Assembly: GCF_932526225.1 (NCBI RefSeq)
Contig: NC_064036.1
Location: 682,001 to 746,000, forward strand
Direction of reading: 5' to 3'
From: Nematostella vectensis
Taxonomy: Eukaryota; Cnidaria; Anthozoa; Actiniaria; Edwardsiidae
Length of the DNA: 64,000 nt
In this document: positions 23,354-38,300 of the stretch, piece by piece
Layout of the letters: the number at the start of each line of letters is the position of its first letter
Position numbering within the stretch: position 1 is the first letter of the stretch
Translations under genes and position numbers: made by a program
The notes under the pieces: generated by a model
Databases searched by the model: none
What the model was told of the DNA's origin: nothing
The model's input: only the letters and a program-made list of their open reading frames with translations

Positions 23354-26300
23354 TTACTTTGCCTCTCCTCGTAACTTGCCATCCTGGTCATGTAAACCTG
23401 GCACAGCCTTGGAGCACTTTTTGCGAGGACGACCAGGTGACCTTCGCGGGTGACTGGCTCCAGGGGGAGTGACGTTCGCACGGAGGTTTAACAAGCTATC
23501 AATGGCAGTCGCAGTCTCCACATCAGACATGAAGGACTCCTCGTGACTCGGGAATCTTCCAGACACGCTGATAGATGCGCGGTCATAATAGGCTTGATCA
23601 ATTATTGCCGTGACCGCATTGGAGTTGTGGATATCACACAGATCATTGTCTGTATTGGTATTATCAGCAGCAGCTCGACCAACGATCATGCCTATCTTAG
23701 AATTGTCGACAACAGCTCGATCCACGGTCGTGTCAGTCTCGGAAACATCGACAACAGCTCGATCCTCGGTCGTGTCAGTCTCGCGATTGTCAATAGCGGC
23801 TGGACCAATAGTCCCAGCACCGAAGGTCATTGTTCTCTGCTTGCGTGGTCGCCCAAAGCGCTTTTTCGACTGCACTGGCCCAGGTGGATGGAGAGGTTGG
23901 ATGGGTGCTTGCTTGCGAGGCCTACCTCTTGGCCTTGGCACCGGCACAGCGGGCTGCTCTAGTGCACATGCCGGACCAGTGAGAGGCATTGCGCCTTTTG
24001 GGTACTTACGAGGTCGTCCTCTTGGCTTCTTTGCAGTTTGAGACTCTCCGTTTTTCTTTTTCGAACCGAGGTTTTGCTCATCTTTTCTTGGTCTACCGAG
24101 TTTTCGCTTCCTGTAAAAAAAATACAATTATTAAGTCATTTTTATTTGGCGCAACCTGATGAGATATTATGGTGGCGTCTTAAAAACGTTGAAAGGAGAC
24201 TGTTAGGCGATGAGTAGTATGTTCTTTTACCTTTCTTGGGCGGGGATGCTGATATTGTAATCAGTAAGCACGCCCCTGATCGAGCTATCCTTGCCATCTT
24301 CAAGATTATCTGCAAGGTATTCAAGAATAAATTATATGACGAACAATAATCTAGCCTAACATTTTATACTTCAGCTCGTCTTAAGTCTTTCTAATAATAC
24401 TATTTTCATACCTTTTCCATCAGACATATTTTCCTTTGATGGTAGTTTTCGAAGCGTCCTGTCCTTTTTCTTAGGCTTGGGGGACAGAGAGGTACCTATC
24501 ATAGCCGCCTTCGTAGGCTTGCAAGCAGTTACCTCTACCGACGCAGCGACTGATAGCATGCCAGTTTCTCCCCACTGTACATCCGGTACTACTCCCGCGG
24601 GGTCAGTTGCAATGTGAGAACGATAGAGTTCTCTGTTTATGGTGAAGGATGGCGTCTGATGCATTTGCGGCGACTGGAATGGTGAAACCAGTAGCCCAAT
24701 ACAACTTAGAGATTCTTCAGAGATCGTGCTGATATCCGCGTTATTAGGATCGTCTTGAGACGCAGAAGATTGCGAATAGTCCTCGACTTCAAACTGAGAC
24801 TCGTCAAGGAGAGACCAAAACTGACCGTCTGGAGACTGTGGCACAAAGAATCGAGCTGTATCCCTCACGTCCGCTGACCGTCCAATAGGGCTCACGGGGA
24901 CCTCATGAGCAAGGGTGCCTGTCTGAGAGACAACGAATAGCGGCCCACATTTTTCTAGGTCGCCTGCATCTCCGGAGCACGGCACGCCGAAGGCTGGCGA
25001 GGATATGAGCATAGAGAGGTCTGCCAGGCTGTTATCATCGCTGCTCGAATGGCCTGTGTCTTTATGATTGCATAGCCTCAATGTATTATCTAGATATTCC
25101 CGCGAGGGGTCCGTATTCTCCACCGCTTCATGTTCGCCGACGGTACCTTCGTCTATGACGTCATAAGTGAATTCGCAATCGTCGCTCTCTAGGCCTTGGT
25201 CATGGCTGACTCCCTTGGCTGTTTCTGTGATAGTCAATACAACAATTTTTAGGGACTACTTCAAAGTGCTACGTATGTTTATCGCCGCACCTCCGGCAGC
25301 ATTTCGGTAACATGATTACGCCACCTTCCTAGCAGCTGTACTGCAGCATGAATTTCTAATGATTTACTGCATAAGATCAAATGACATGCGATTTAATAGG
25401 AACGCAAAGGACATCAATGGGAAATACTGAATAATATACAAGTGCCGAATTTGCATCTCCGCGTACTGCCTGTCTTCAGTGATTCCAGCTTAATAAACAC
25501 TGGATTGTTATTGAGTATTATTTATTCTAAAGGAATAGATACGAAACGTGATCAGCGGATCGATCATAACAAACAGCAGCCAAGAATATGCTCAGAGGAA
25601 CCTCAAATGCCTACTTCTAATTGAGAGGCTCATGAGAGCTTTCTACATGCCTCAAAACGTAAACTGTACTCACGTGGACAAAAAAGCCCAGACGATTTCT
25701 ACATTGCTTTATGTACTATGATAACAAAAAATCTCTATACTACAAGCGGAATTAATCTGTTTGGAGGGACTGTACTGGAGCAACGCTCACTGGAAATACT
25801 ATCTCCATCTTGTAGGTCAGGATTTTCCGATGTACAACAACCATCAGATCGTGCGTGCTCTCATTACGCGGTACGAATAACGCGGGACCTAATGCCTCAA
25901 AACATCTAGATCGCGTCGAGTTTGTCCATCGAGGGATAAAAAGAACTTTGATTTCGTAAACTACCTCTATTGGACTGATTTACAAACTATTAGAAGGCTT
26001 TCGATGATGCCCTGACTCGTTAGTGAATTAAATGTTAACGAGATACAGTACGTTTCTTGAGTCTCTATTGGACTGATTGACAAAACAGTCAAGGTGTCCA
26101 CGGTAGCATGCGTCGCAAGGAACAAGGTAAGCACAGCCTTACCTTTCTCCTCAACATATTGGGGGTGCTGGGATAAGAACTCCTCCCCGATATCTTCTTT
26201 GAGGTCACAAATAAAGTCAGCAGCATGCTGGAGAAGACGTGCCTAGAACAAGAAGGACATACGAATGTAAATATAATAATGGAATAACGGCCGACTTTAG

Positions 26301-29300
26301 CAAGGATTGCTCTTTTTTAGCCCATTGCGGCGTTATAAAGACTTTCAACTTGGATTTTGCACTATTTTTAATATGTCCCTTCCATAACATATATAGTCAA
26401 CAAAAATACAGAAATAAGCATTAACTACATATATATCATAAATTGAAATAAGCGAAATTCGCAAGTAGTTTACTTACAATCGTCTGCCGTTAGTCCTTTG
26501 TTCTGCTGAACTGACTAACTCGATTTATTTGAACTTAGCTTCCTCTAGCACTGCGTACATTTATTTTTGTATTTCATTGTAATTACGTAATCAACTACGG
26601 ATTCTTTTTGTTGTTTTGTTTACATTTCGTAGAGAGTTCATTTATTTAGACACTTTAAATGTTCATGCGGAACAGTGCACGGGCATTTTAATACTTGTCT
26701 TACTATTCTGTGATTGGTTCTTGCCATAACATTATTCTTGTGGTGGAATATGTAGAACAGCTCTGAAGGTAAAATTGTTTGAAGTCGTGTCTGCTTTTTT
26801 AAAATATGAACAGGGGAAGTGTTAAGTACATATTAATCAATGCCCCTTTGGTTATGCAGCCAAGTAAAAACACTGAAGATTAACATCACCCCCCGAAGTG
26901 GAAAGTCAACAGGTAACAGGTTGGCTAGCCACAGGTGCAGTGGAAAGACTGAGAACTGATCCCTGGTTCTCTTGTTTGAGAAGTAAAACCTTTTCCATGG
27001 AGACATCGCCCCATTCTTCAAAGATATCAAAGGGTTTCTGCTTTTGTTCTCACCTTGCCAATAGCCCGTGGAAGGTCAGGTACCATGGAGCGCAGCTGAC
27101 AAAATGCATCTTGCATCTGTTGCAGGAGGCGCCTGGGAAAATTAAAATTAAAAGGCAAGGTGCAAATATGTATTATTGCATTGGCAAGAACGAGATGATA
27201 TCAATACAGTAACAGAGGACACTCAGACTGTTCTGATTGCTCTTTCAGCTATTATTGGACCCTTTGTTCTATTATCAACATAATAACTATGTTCCAGAAA
27301 TTATAGCCAAGAGAGGTCATTCCTCACCTTCCTCGAAACCGCTTTTTCACTGGATCCTCATTGTAACCTGCCATTTTGCGTGGTTTTCCATGTCTTTTGT
27401 ATATTTGTTTTGATGCCTTGTGCAGCCTGGTTTCCCGCCACGTGGAGTTAGGCTCTTTTAGGTGTATCTTCATGTCAGATCCAGGTGTTTTGTCGAGAAG
27501 GTTGGGTGAGTTACCTCCACATGCAGATATTTTCTGGTCCTGTATCCTATAACTTACCATACCACCTTTAGCTCCCCAAGAATCAGTAGCACTCTGAAGG
27601 GCCGCAGCATCCTGAGTCCTTGTCATGACAGTTTGGTGTACAGGGCCCATAGTCTTTGCCATGTCAACATTGTCTAGATGGGTTTTCATATCTAGTTCAC
27701 TCTCAGTGTCTAGGTTTACATGATCATCAGTAAGACGTCTTGGAGTGGAACATGCTGGAGGTGATGTAAAGCGCACTTTGTTTTCCTAGAAATAAAGCAA
27801 AGTATTGCTTATAGCAATAGTAACCAAAGTTGTCATAATTGTTGCCCTCCTTATGGTTCTCATAATTGGTACAGCCAATACTTTCCTTTGCCAGGACTCT
27901 CCTATTTTATTGGAGAAATACTCTCATCAAGAAGAAGAAGTGCTCTTCTTTGCAGAGCCTGTTTCTACAGATTAACTAGACAAAATGAGTCCCGTGGGAG
28001 TCACATGTTATTAGTGGCCAGTTAGAGGATGCATTTAGAGTGGCACGAAAGCAGATTGATAAGTGGATTGTGTAAATGTCACTAGAAGGGCAATTTTTTT
28101 AGGATACGAAAGCAAGGCACATTTCAGCAGAGAATTGTGGAGAGAAGGGTAAAGATTGACACATAAAACATGGAAAGAGCAAAGTACTAGATAAAGAATG
28201 CCACTTATACTACCGCCCATTTCCAAAGTAAAACTTTTAAAACAACACCCCTCCCCCTGTAAATGCACTTGCCTGGTGTGGTTGCTTGGCTTGCTTTGAG
28301 GCTCCTAGTAGACGTTGCTTAAAACCACGAGGATGAGCTCCTGTCAAAATACATCATAAAAAAGAAATACTTGACCTATGGAAACATAACACCAAACTAA
28401 TAATGTATCAAGGCAGACAGCTTGAATTTTATAATCAAAATAGAAAACTCACTAATCCCATTATCAAGGGATTGCCTACTCTTATATACCTGCAATAAAT
28501 AATGGCTACTGACCTTTTAAATAGATAGGTTGTTTAGATCTTCCTTGTGGGTCTCTTTCCTTGTCTTCCCCCTGTGCATTCCACCTGTCATGACCATGAT
28601 TAATGATGTACTGTTCTCTTTGCCCAGGTAGGGGGGCCAAGGGGCTAGCATTTTTGGACACACACACATACTGTGTCAGCCGGCCGGTGCGTGGCGATAC
28701 TCGAGGAGACATCCGGATGAGAGTGGATGGTGGTTCCCCAGGTCTTGCTCTTCTTCTTGATGGGGGAGGGGTCTTGTAGGGTGTATTTGAAATACTACTA
28801 TCAGGCACAGGTATGGCTGCTGATCAAAACCACAAAGACATTGTAAAAGAAATACATTTTCAAAGAATATGTAAGCGGTTTTGATTTGAAAATCACAGAC
28901 AAGTTGAGTGATGAGTTGAATAAAATAATTTACTGTTGGCTCTAATTAAAAAAGATATCAGAGTTCTACAGCACATAAGGAAATAATGCCAAGAGTGCCA
29001 TGTGAATGTGCCTGACACAACCATCTCACTTAATATAAATTTTAAGGCAAAAATTGTAATAACGTCTTTCTTGTATAATCAAAATAAATATTTGCAAATG
29101 GTCAGAGGGATTCACAGTCGTGTGACCTTTGGGTTGGGGGTTATTTGCTTGTGCTGGGGTAAGTGCATGTTCCTTGACACCTCTTTTGGCCGCCTTCTTG
29201 TCACTCATAACAAGAACTGCAGATGCTGTAAATGGGAACAATTACATTTTGTTGTGGAAAAAGAGATAGAGTGGCCAATCAACACATATTCTTTATCCAA

Positions 29301-32300
29301 ATCCCTTTATTCTGAAATTTCCATATATCAATCAGACTTAAAAGGACTTAACTTGTGTATTATGTTTTGCTATATCTGCCTTATTCCTGCAAACAGTCAG
29401 TCAAACTGTGTAATGCATAACAACAATACCTTGCCTTTGGTTTTTACTATATCTGCCCTATTCCTGCAAACAGTCAGTCAAACTGTGTAATGCATGACAA
29501 CAATACCTTGCCTTGGGTTTTACTATATCTGCCCTATTCCTGCAAACAGTCAGTGAAACTGTGTAATGCATAACAACAATACCTTGCCTTGGGTTTTACT
29601 ATATCTGCCCTATTCCTGCAAACAGTCAGTGAAACTGTGTAATGCATAACAACAATACCTTGCCTTGGGTTTTACTATATCTGCCCTATTTCTGCAAACA
29701 GTCAGTGAAACTGTGTAATGCATAACAACAATACCTTGCCTTGGGTTTTACTATATCTGCCCTATTCCTGCAAACAGTCAGCCAAACTGTGTAATGCATA
29801 ACAACAATACCTTGCCTTGGGTTTTACTATATCTGCCCTATTCCTGCAAACAGTCAGTCAAACTGTGTAATGCATAATAACAATACCTTGCCTTGGGTTT
29901 TACTATATCTGCCCTATTCCTGCAAACAGTCAGTCAAACTGTGTAATGCATAACAACAATACCTTGCCTTGGGTTTTACTATATCCCACACAAAATGAAA
30001 AGTATGTATTTGGTATGTAACCTGTATGTAAAAGGCATGTCTTTTTTGTACTGGATATGTATTGGGTATGTAAAAAAATACATACCTTTTACATACCTAT
30101 ACTTACATACCCTAAACATACCCTTTTCTTTTAGCCATCTATGTATTTGGTATGTAAAAATACATGCCTTTTATTCACCCACACTTACATACCAAAAACA
30201 TACCAATCCTATCCAATGCACTTCTATGTATTTGGTATGTAAAAATACATACCTTTTATATATCTGTCCTTACACACCAAAAACATACCCCTTCTCTTTT
30301 AGACGTCTGTGTATTTGGTATGTAAAAATACATATCAATTACATATCCATTCTTACATACCAAAAACATACCGTTCTCTTTAATCCATATCTATGTATTT
30401 GGTATGTAAAAATACAAACCTAATATATACCCATTCTTTCATCCCAAACATTTGCCGTTGATCTATGTATTTGGTATGTAAAAAAAACATATCTTTCACA
30501 TACCTATACTTTTATACCCAAAAAAATGGCAGTATTAGGCCATCTATGTATTTGGTATGTGAAAATACATACTATTTACATACCCATTCTAACATACCAA
30601 AAACACACCCATCTCATTGCTGTATTTGGTATTGAAAAAATGCATGCCTTTACATACCTATACTTTCAAAAAAGCATACCTTCATTCAGGGCTCTTCTAT
30701 TAATTTCGTATTCAAAAATACTTTAACCTATTCACATACCCATTGTATGAACTAATAATAAAAATAATATTTATGGTAATGGGTCATTATTCTTGAAATC
30801 ACAAAAAATTTATTTATAAATAAATAATTAATTAACTAAATAAAAAATCTGTAAAAACAATTATGAAAAGTACCAGTGATAAGTAATACGGTATATTTCT
30901 AATGATATTTAATTTTGGGTGCAGTTTGGAATTAGGATTAATTATATAAGGTAAATTTACATTGTGATTCTCACTCTATATTGTCTTTGCGGGAAAAAAA
31001 AATTCTCATTCTCGCTCAATCCTATTGGGAGGTATCCCAAGAAAAAAACAATTGTCATTACCAGTGTCAATAAAAAAACATGTCTGAATTAGTGTATGAA
31101 CAGGTACGCAAACAATGCCTAACGGTTTCCTGTTCATGGGAATCAGATGCCTGACTTCTGCTTTTGGTCCTCTCAAGTCTGAGCTGGATAAGTGTTTAGA
31201 GTGCAGTATTTCATATTCCTCTATCATAGCTACATAACCATGCTCAGTACACTGGCAAACCACCTCGCAGGTAGAGCTTCGGCAGGGCTTTTTGTACTTG
31301 ACAAAATAGAGGACGGACCCATAAGCCATCTCATCATCATCAGGCTTTGTAAACTGTACAACAGTCGAATTTCGTTTTGTTACTCGGGTGTATCCTGCAC
31401 TGTGGATAATGTTATCGCCACGTTTTAATCGGTAAAAACATTTGTACATTATGTCGAATATTGCCACATTTCCAGCAATTATTTGTAGTTGTTCAACTTC
31501 CTGGAGAGCGCTGATGATATAAGGTTTAAGAGATCCCAGTACCTGAAGCTTTAGATTCTCATCAATTTCCTCGCTCACATGCCCAACCCTTCGTTTTTGA
31601 GTTAATGACTGACAAAAGTGTTTTACGTTTAAATCCGTCACATTTTCAATCATTTCTGGTAAATGTTGTAAAATGGAAACAGCTCTAACAATTTGGCCCT
31701 CAACATTTTGTGAACCATGAAAGAGGCTTCTTAAGTCTCCATTTAAGTCCTCGTAGAAAAAACAAGAATTACTGAAAAGAGGGCCGTTGAATCTAACAGA
31801 ATCAGCAAGATGTAAAAGCTGATGAAGATTAAAAGTCATAAATCTGTCATCGTAGAGTCCTTGAGCTCGAAGACAAAAATGTTCCAATAGCTGATTAGCC
31901 TTGTTTATCTCCATTGGAGAAATTGACTCTTTAAGCAACATATAAACACCACACACAAAAAGCATTAAGTGCTGATAGTGTTCATTTGGCAAAATACCCT
32001 GCATTACAGGCAAGGAATAATAAAGTAGCCAGGTTCGTAACTCAGACGCTTTGTAATGCGACCGTTCCTCAACACTTCTTGGTATCCTGCTGACGTAGTT
32101 TGGCGGTTTTATCCTCTCACGCCGTTCGTCACATGCTTTGACGCTATTTCCACAATACCAAGAACATTTCTTGTGTTTCTTGTCGAACCAGTAGCACAGT
32201 AATTGTTTCATTACTCCTAACAAAACAGCGTGCATATAATCAATTGCCATTCCTTTGACAATATTAAAACCTGGAAATCCAAATGCCATGCTTATACCTT

Positions 32301-35300
32301 TCACGCCATCTACAGTAGTAGCTTTACTCGGAGACTGCGCAGCGCTCTTTGCATCTCTCAAAAACTCGCTGTGTGTTCTTAATGGAGATAATTTTTTCCG
32401 GTCTGGCATTTTAACGTAAGGGAAAATGCGACAGTTGCCTTTTTTCTCTGTCCTTACGTTTTGCCCTTTTGCCTTGCAATATGGGCAACCACATTCACCA
32501 TTAAATTGCTTCATACACATGAAGAGGCATTTTGCAGGAGCATCCATTGTAGTGCTTATTACAATAGCTCGCCAAGTTATATCAGAACCATTTAGATTTA
32601 AGGTAAATCCGTCATTATAAAGTGTTTGAAACATGTCCTTAAAAGGATGCAGAAAAACTGAAAAGAGAGGTTTCGTGTTCCCGAACCAAAGGCCTGCAAA
32701 AAGGCGATACTTTCTTGAATACCTCATACGCGGAGGCAAATCACATATAACCATGTAAACCGGCCATATAGCATAGCTGGAGCTTTTAAACAATGCCACA
32801 CCGTCCGTGTTTAGCTGAATAGCAAAATTGTTTGGATTTCTCAAAAAACCATGTTCTTTAAAAAATAATTGATAATTTTCGCCGTCAATTATATCCTCGA
32901 TGTTTTCTGGGCAGTTCCGCCTTCTTTTGTCTTCCTCGTGGTTGAATCGGTAGGACGTAAGAGCTTCTACAAACGAACTGTCTTTAAGCATGCATGACAG
33001 CTGTGTGATAATTGGAAATACTATAAACGTATCCCATGTCTTACTTTTTCCAGGGGCGAAGCTCTTTTTGCAGTGCACGCAATTTTGCGTTGCGATTGGC
33101 TTAGTTTTTCCCAAGTATCGATTGCACCTTGTACAAAAATAGTGCCACTCTATGGGGGCACTCATGGAGCCTAGGTGATTCCAGAGTGTGTGAAGTGTTT
33201 TCATGCATCTATTAGGTACCGGGCAATGAAGGGAGATAAGTATTAACAGATGGGAAATCGCGGAAGCAGTAAGGCTCTCTGCCATCGCAAATGTCATTAT
33301 AGCTGCTAGATGCATGGTCACTGTTAGCAAACTACCAGAATAAATTGGCGGATCCTGCTCTTGTGCAGTCATCAGGTCTAAATCTGCCCCGTCACTTTCA
33401 ATTGAAGAGTCATCCAGCTCAATAAAGTCTTCTTGTTCTTCGTTCTCGTCTTTACTTCCATGTTCATTGTTAATTTCAGTTTCCGAGTCAAAAACGACGT
33501 CTGCAAGTTTCTCCCAGTCTTCGTTATCCAAATATTCATATATCTCCGCTCGGTTTTCAAAATTTCTGCTAGTGTGAACAGTGTCGGAATTACAAGTGGT
33601 CTCGCATGCAGTACAATCAGCTACAAAATTATCTTCGCTTTCGGATAGGACGTCATCAGGGTATTCGGCTATTATATCCTCCGTCGTTAAACTAGAAGCT
33701 CCCGCGAGAGTATCGTCTATCTTATCTTCTGTTTCTAAATCCAATAAGTTATCATTTTCGTTAGGATGAGAATCTGCAAACTTGCTTCTTGTTCGGGTTG
33801 TCCTGGGGATCTTGGATGGCGAAGTAATTGTGTTATAATACTGACAGTACCGTCCTTGCTTTTTTCGATTCTTTCGACCATCCATGTTGTTTTTGCCTGT
33901 AACATGAAAGTAATTCCGTCTAGTTTTCAGTTGTTTGTTCAGGCCATTATCTCTGGCCTACGGTATCAATCAATCTTGGCAGTTTCGACCTGATTGGTCA
34001 GTTTTGTTTTATTTTGTGATGTTCACGTCTATTTCGAGCACGATCTGGTTAATAACTAGCCTTTGTCGCATCCGTTTTTCCTACTCGAACTTTTAAATAG
34101 TCGATCACCCGACCGACATTTTCAACTACAAATGGCATCTCGTTTTCCAGCATTTGCATTGGTTAAATGGATAGGCGATCCAGAGCCCGAGTGTTGGAAG
34201 GTGATATATACGAAAAATATATGTACCGAGGATATACCGGAGGGAGTAATCGAGGGTTCAACCTACAATGCTGTGTGGGATCCCAAGCAAGAAATGGCCC
34301 GCGCCAAAGTTTTAAAACTTCATGGTAAGTCTCTTAATAATAACTTCCCATTATACATGTTGCATTAAAATTGCCTGGACGTATTAATGATTTGCAATCG
34401 AACATATCTAACCCTCAACGAACGCGATAAATGACAGTTAAACTTGAAATTCTGGTCTGCCCGAAGAACTCGGCGCTGATCACCCGAGTGTGAATTTGGA
34501 ATATAAGAGTTAACCACCATACAATTCGGATTTTACAGACATTGGCCTCGGTTTTATGCTTGTTTGCCCCTTATAATTATTTTCAGAATCACCTAAAAAA
34601 ATCACCATGTGGCGCTTAGCTGTTATCACTAAATTCCACAGTTGCGACAGAGGCGAGACTTGGCGCTCCTTGATTGATTTTAATCGAGTAGTATAATATA
34701 GTTGTATGAAATACTGTATTTTATTGCTTGAGACGATTAGATTGGCATGAGTTGTACTCCTTGGTTAAAAGTTAATAAAAACAAGAACACATTGCTGTTA
34801 TACTTTCAGATAACAAAGCTTTTTTAAATGCTGTTTTTGCACTTACAGATAGTAAAGCTTTCTTGAATAGTATAAGGAAGCACGAGTACATAGACCCGTT
34901 TGAAGAACAACGGAAGGCGACTTTAGATGGTGGGAAGCGACGCCCAAAACCAAAAACTTTGGGAGGCGATTTTGTTGCTGAAGATATTGGTATTTGACTT
35001 ATCTTTGTTTACTCATGTTTGCGTTTATGTAATGAGTCGTGGCGTTTAATATAAATATTTTCAGTGATTTTATCGGTTTCACAGAAATAGATGTGGCCCG
35101 AGAAACGGCAACAACCCGAGAAACGGCAACAACCGGAGGTGGGTAAACAAAAGCTTTAATGTTGCGTGAGTTTTTTTTTTTTTTTTTTGTAGTCTTTTGT
35201 AGTCCTGAGAGACTTTTATATTTACCGTCATGAAAAGCACTTTATGAATAATGCTTTTAATCAAAGGTAATTAAGTACTGTTTGCATTTCGTAACATGGA

Positions 35301-38300
35301 GTTCCCCAGGTAGAATCTGTTTCCGGCACTGTCAATGATAAGAACATGATAAGAACAAACATGCCGGAAATGCCTTCAAGGTTGAATCATCTAAAAGAGC
35401 GTTTTAGGATGTCAAACATATATCAAATAAAAGGATATGGTTCTCTTTTTGATCGGTCTGTTATTAGGAATCAAAAAGTAGTTCCGTTGTATTTTGTTCC
35501 GTCTGCAGAGGCCAATTACATACGCCTCTCTTTAGCCGCTCCAAATTGTTGCCGTGAAATATATTAAAAGCTATTCTACATTCGCGGTTTGATTGATAAT
35601 AGTCTAGGTGACAAGCAGACAAGAGATGGACCGAATAATATTGGTTTATCGAGATTTTGCAAAGTATCGGCTCATTATAAAAGCGGCGTAAATAACCTTT
35701 ATGACTTAAAATTCTAATCTATTAATCTTGAATCTATAGCTGAGGGACTAAAATCCGAATCATTTGACTGCTCAGTCTCTCTTTTGTCAAAACGTCCATA
35801 AAACAAGAATTATGACGTCCGTGCTGCCCGCGCTCTATTCACTGGCCCAGTATAAGGGTCAAGTCGATGGGGCTCTGATTTCCCCGCACCACAAGGCCAG
35901 GGACCAAGGGGCTACCACGGCGGGAGCATTTTCCAGCACAAGTTAGATGATTTTTGCTTGAATCATGTCCACCCGAATACTTTTAAGCCTTTTGAAATAA
36001 AAAAAGCGATGAGATGTGGTAATTACGAACTTTAATCACGATGAAGTTCACAAACTCAATTCGAAACACACAAAAAAAGCTAGTTTCGCAATGAATGTTT
36101 AGTTCGGAGCGAACTTCGGGATATTCTTGGGAAAAGTATGAAAACAACTGAAATGAAACAATTTCCTCCGGGCCTTAAACAATGGGTCATAAAGTGTTAT
36201 TTATTACCTTTATTTTAATTTATGGTTATAGGCAAGAATGTCAATGAGGAAGAGAAGAAAAAAACTAAAAAAAGGACCAGTGACAAAGCTTCTTCGGGTA
36301 CGTCACTACTTGCATAATATGACAATAATAGTATAGTAAAAAAATAGAGTACTTGGGAAAATTTAAGCGGCAGAACCACTGAAGTACATGATTGGTGAAA
36401 TTCATAATAACAATAAATCCTCAACAGATAGTAATGCTCCAGTTAAGAAGAAAAAGTCATCAAAAAAATCATCAAAAAACACCCCCCCTGCGACAACTGT
36501 GACCGGAACTGTGGAAAGTTGCGACCAAATTGCTGAGACACTTGAGGTTAGATTTTCAAACATTTTCAAAGAAATGGAGCTTGTGAATGTGAGAAATATA
36601 CTCTATACCACCCCTCCTTCCCTCATAACTATCTTCAAACACCCAAGAAAAACAGGTCAATCGAAAGAACTGTCATGCTCGAGAGGATCTGTACAGGACC
36701 CGAAATGATCCCAGGACCCGAAACGATCCCAGGACCCGAAACGATCCCAGGACCCGAAACGATCCCCAAAAGTACCCCAACTGATCCCGGGACCCGAAAC
36801 AATCCCCAAGAGTCCCCGAAATGAACCCCAAGGAATTACAGTAATGGACAACTAAAGGAATGTGTAAGGATTGGCTTTCAGTTTTAAAAACATATGAAAC
36901 ATTTAGCTTTGTTTGTGTTATTAAAAGGAAATTTACATTAACTAAAACTATAGTATTAAGATTTTTATATACGACTGCGGGGGAAATACAGTGGTTGAGT
37001 CAGAAATTGGGGTCAACTAACAATTCCTGTGATAGTAATTTGAGGAGCCCGGCGTGGATAAATCATTTTTACATAACAAGCCATAAAAGAAAGTCTTAAC
37101 AGATGGGACATGCTGCTTTACATAGGAAGCGAAATGTTTTAAAGTTATTTTTTGACATGTTTGTTTTCGGTGAATGAAAGACCTATCATATCATGAGATC
37201 ATGCCGGGGTGTACGCACGACTACATGAGGAAATTCAAAACTCACATAATATTGCTTTCACATCCTCTTAATATTTTGCATCGGTAGTAGAAGGGTTGTT
37301 CGAGTGTATTATACTCAGTGTACTTTTGTCATTCCATCTTCTCTGCCAAACCGGCTGCCTAAAATGTGTCGGTAAATATTCGCTCGTAAGAACAAGGATT
37401 TCGTGGTGAAATACATGTTTGGTTGTCAGATGAATATTAATTTTTAGGGGTGATGTTTACCGGAAATGAGATTTATAGTGTCGGAGTCATGTGTCGGAAC
37501 CGCAAAATGTTAAGAGTGTGATGGAAGGTCAAAAGTTTGGTTGATCTGAGCAAGGCTGTGCTATGTTTATGCTATATTCCTTTCAGTAGCAATTTAAAGT
37601 TGTGTATTTGTTTTGGACTCTGTTTATGGGTTTAACGCCGGGCAATGTAATAAATAGAAGTATTGTGTTGGAATTTAATATTTTTAAGTCACGTTGTTTA
37701 GAAATCGAGTCGCTGTTAACCCTTTATTATGATTCAAGAATTGCAAGTATTTCTTCTGCTTTCCCTCTGTCCATTACCGTAATTCCTTGGGGTTGATTTC
37801 GGGGACTCCTCGGTATCGTTTCGGGTCCGAGGATCAGTTGGGGTACTTTTGGGGATCATTTCGGGTCCTGGGATCGTTTCGGGTCCTGGGATCATTTCAG
37901 GTCCTGTACAGATCCCGTTCCTCGAGCACGACCAGTAAAGAATTGCGAGAAAGTACACTGAACTTTGCGAGCAAGAATTCTCAGCACTGAGAATCGAGAT
38001 ATCCTCAAATTTATGAAATCATAGAAAATCATAATAGACAATGTTTGTTTATGTACATATAGGACATCTCGATTGTTGCTATCAACGAGAGATCAACACA
38101 AAGAGCGGGTAAGGAATACTCCAATTTGTATTCTCAAGTCTATGATCATTCATGATGATTAGCTATTTACGTTTCATCCGTTTATCACAGGGTGCGAGCT
38201 GAATCAGTCAGAACAAATAGTCCAGGTTGGTACGCAATTTGAATGAGAAGTTCAGGATCTTAATTCTATACCTCTATAAAATTTTTTCAACCGCATTTCT

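Noticed and set aside
23543-24041. Plus-strand frames of about 140 residues opposite the AT-hook exon
   Set aside because: Antisense shadows of a supported coding exon; low-complexity reading of repeated codons.
29995-30726. Plus-strand frames rich in LCIWYVK and YQKHT
   Set aside because: Translation of transposon subterminal repeats, not a gene.
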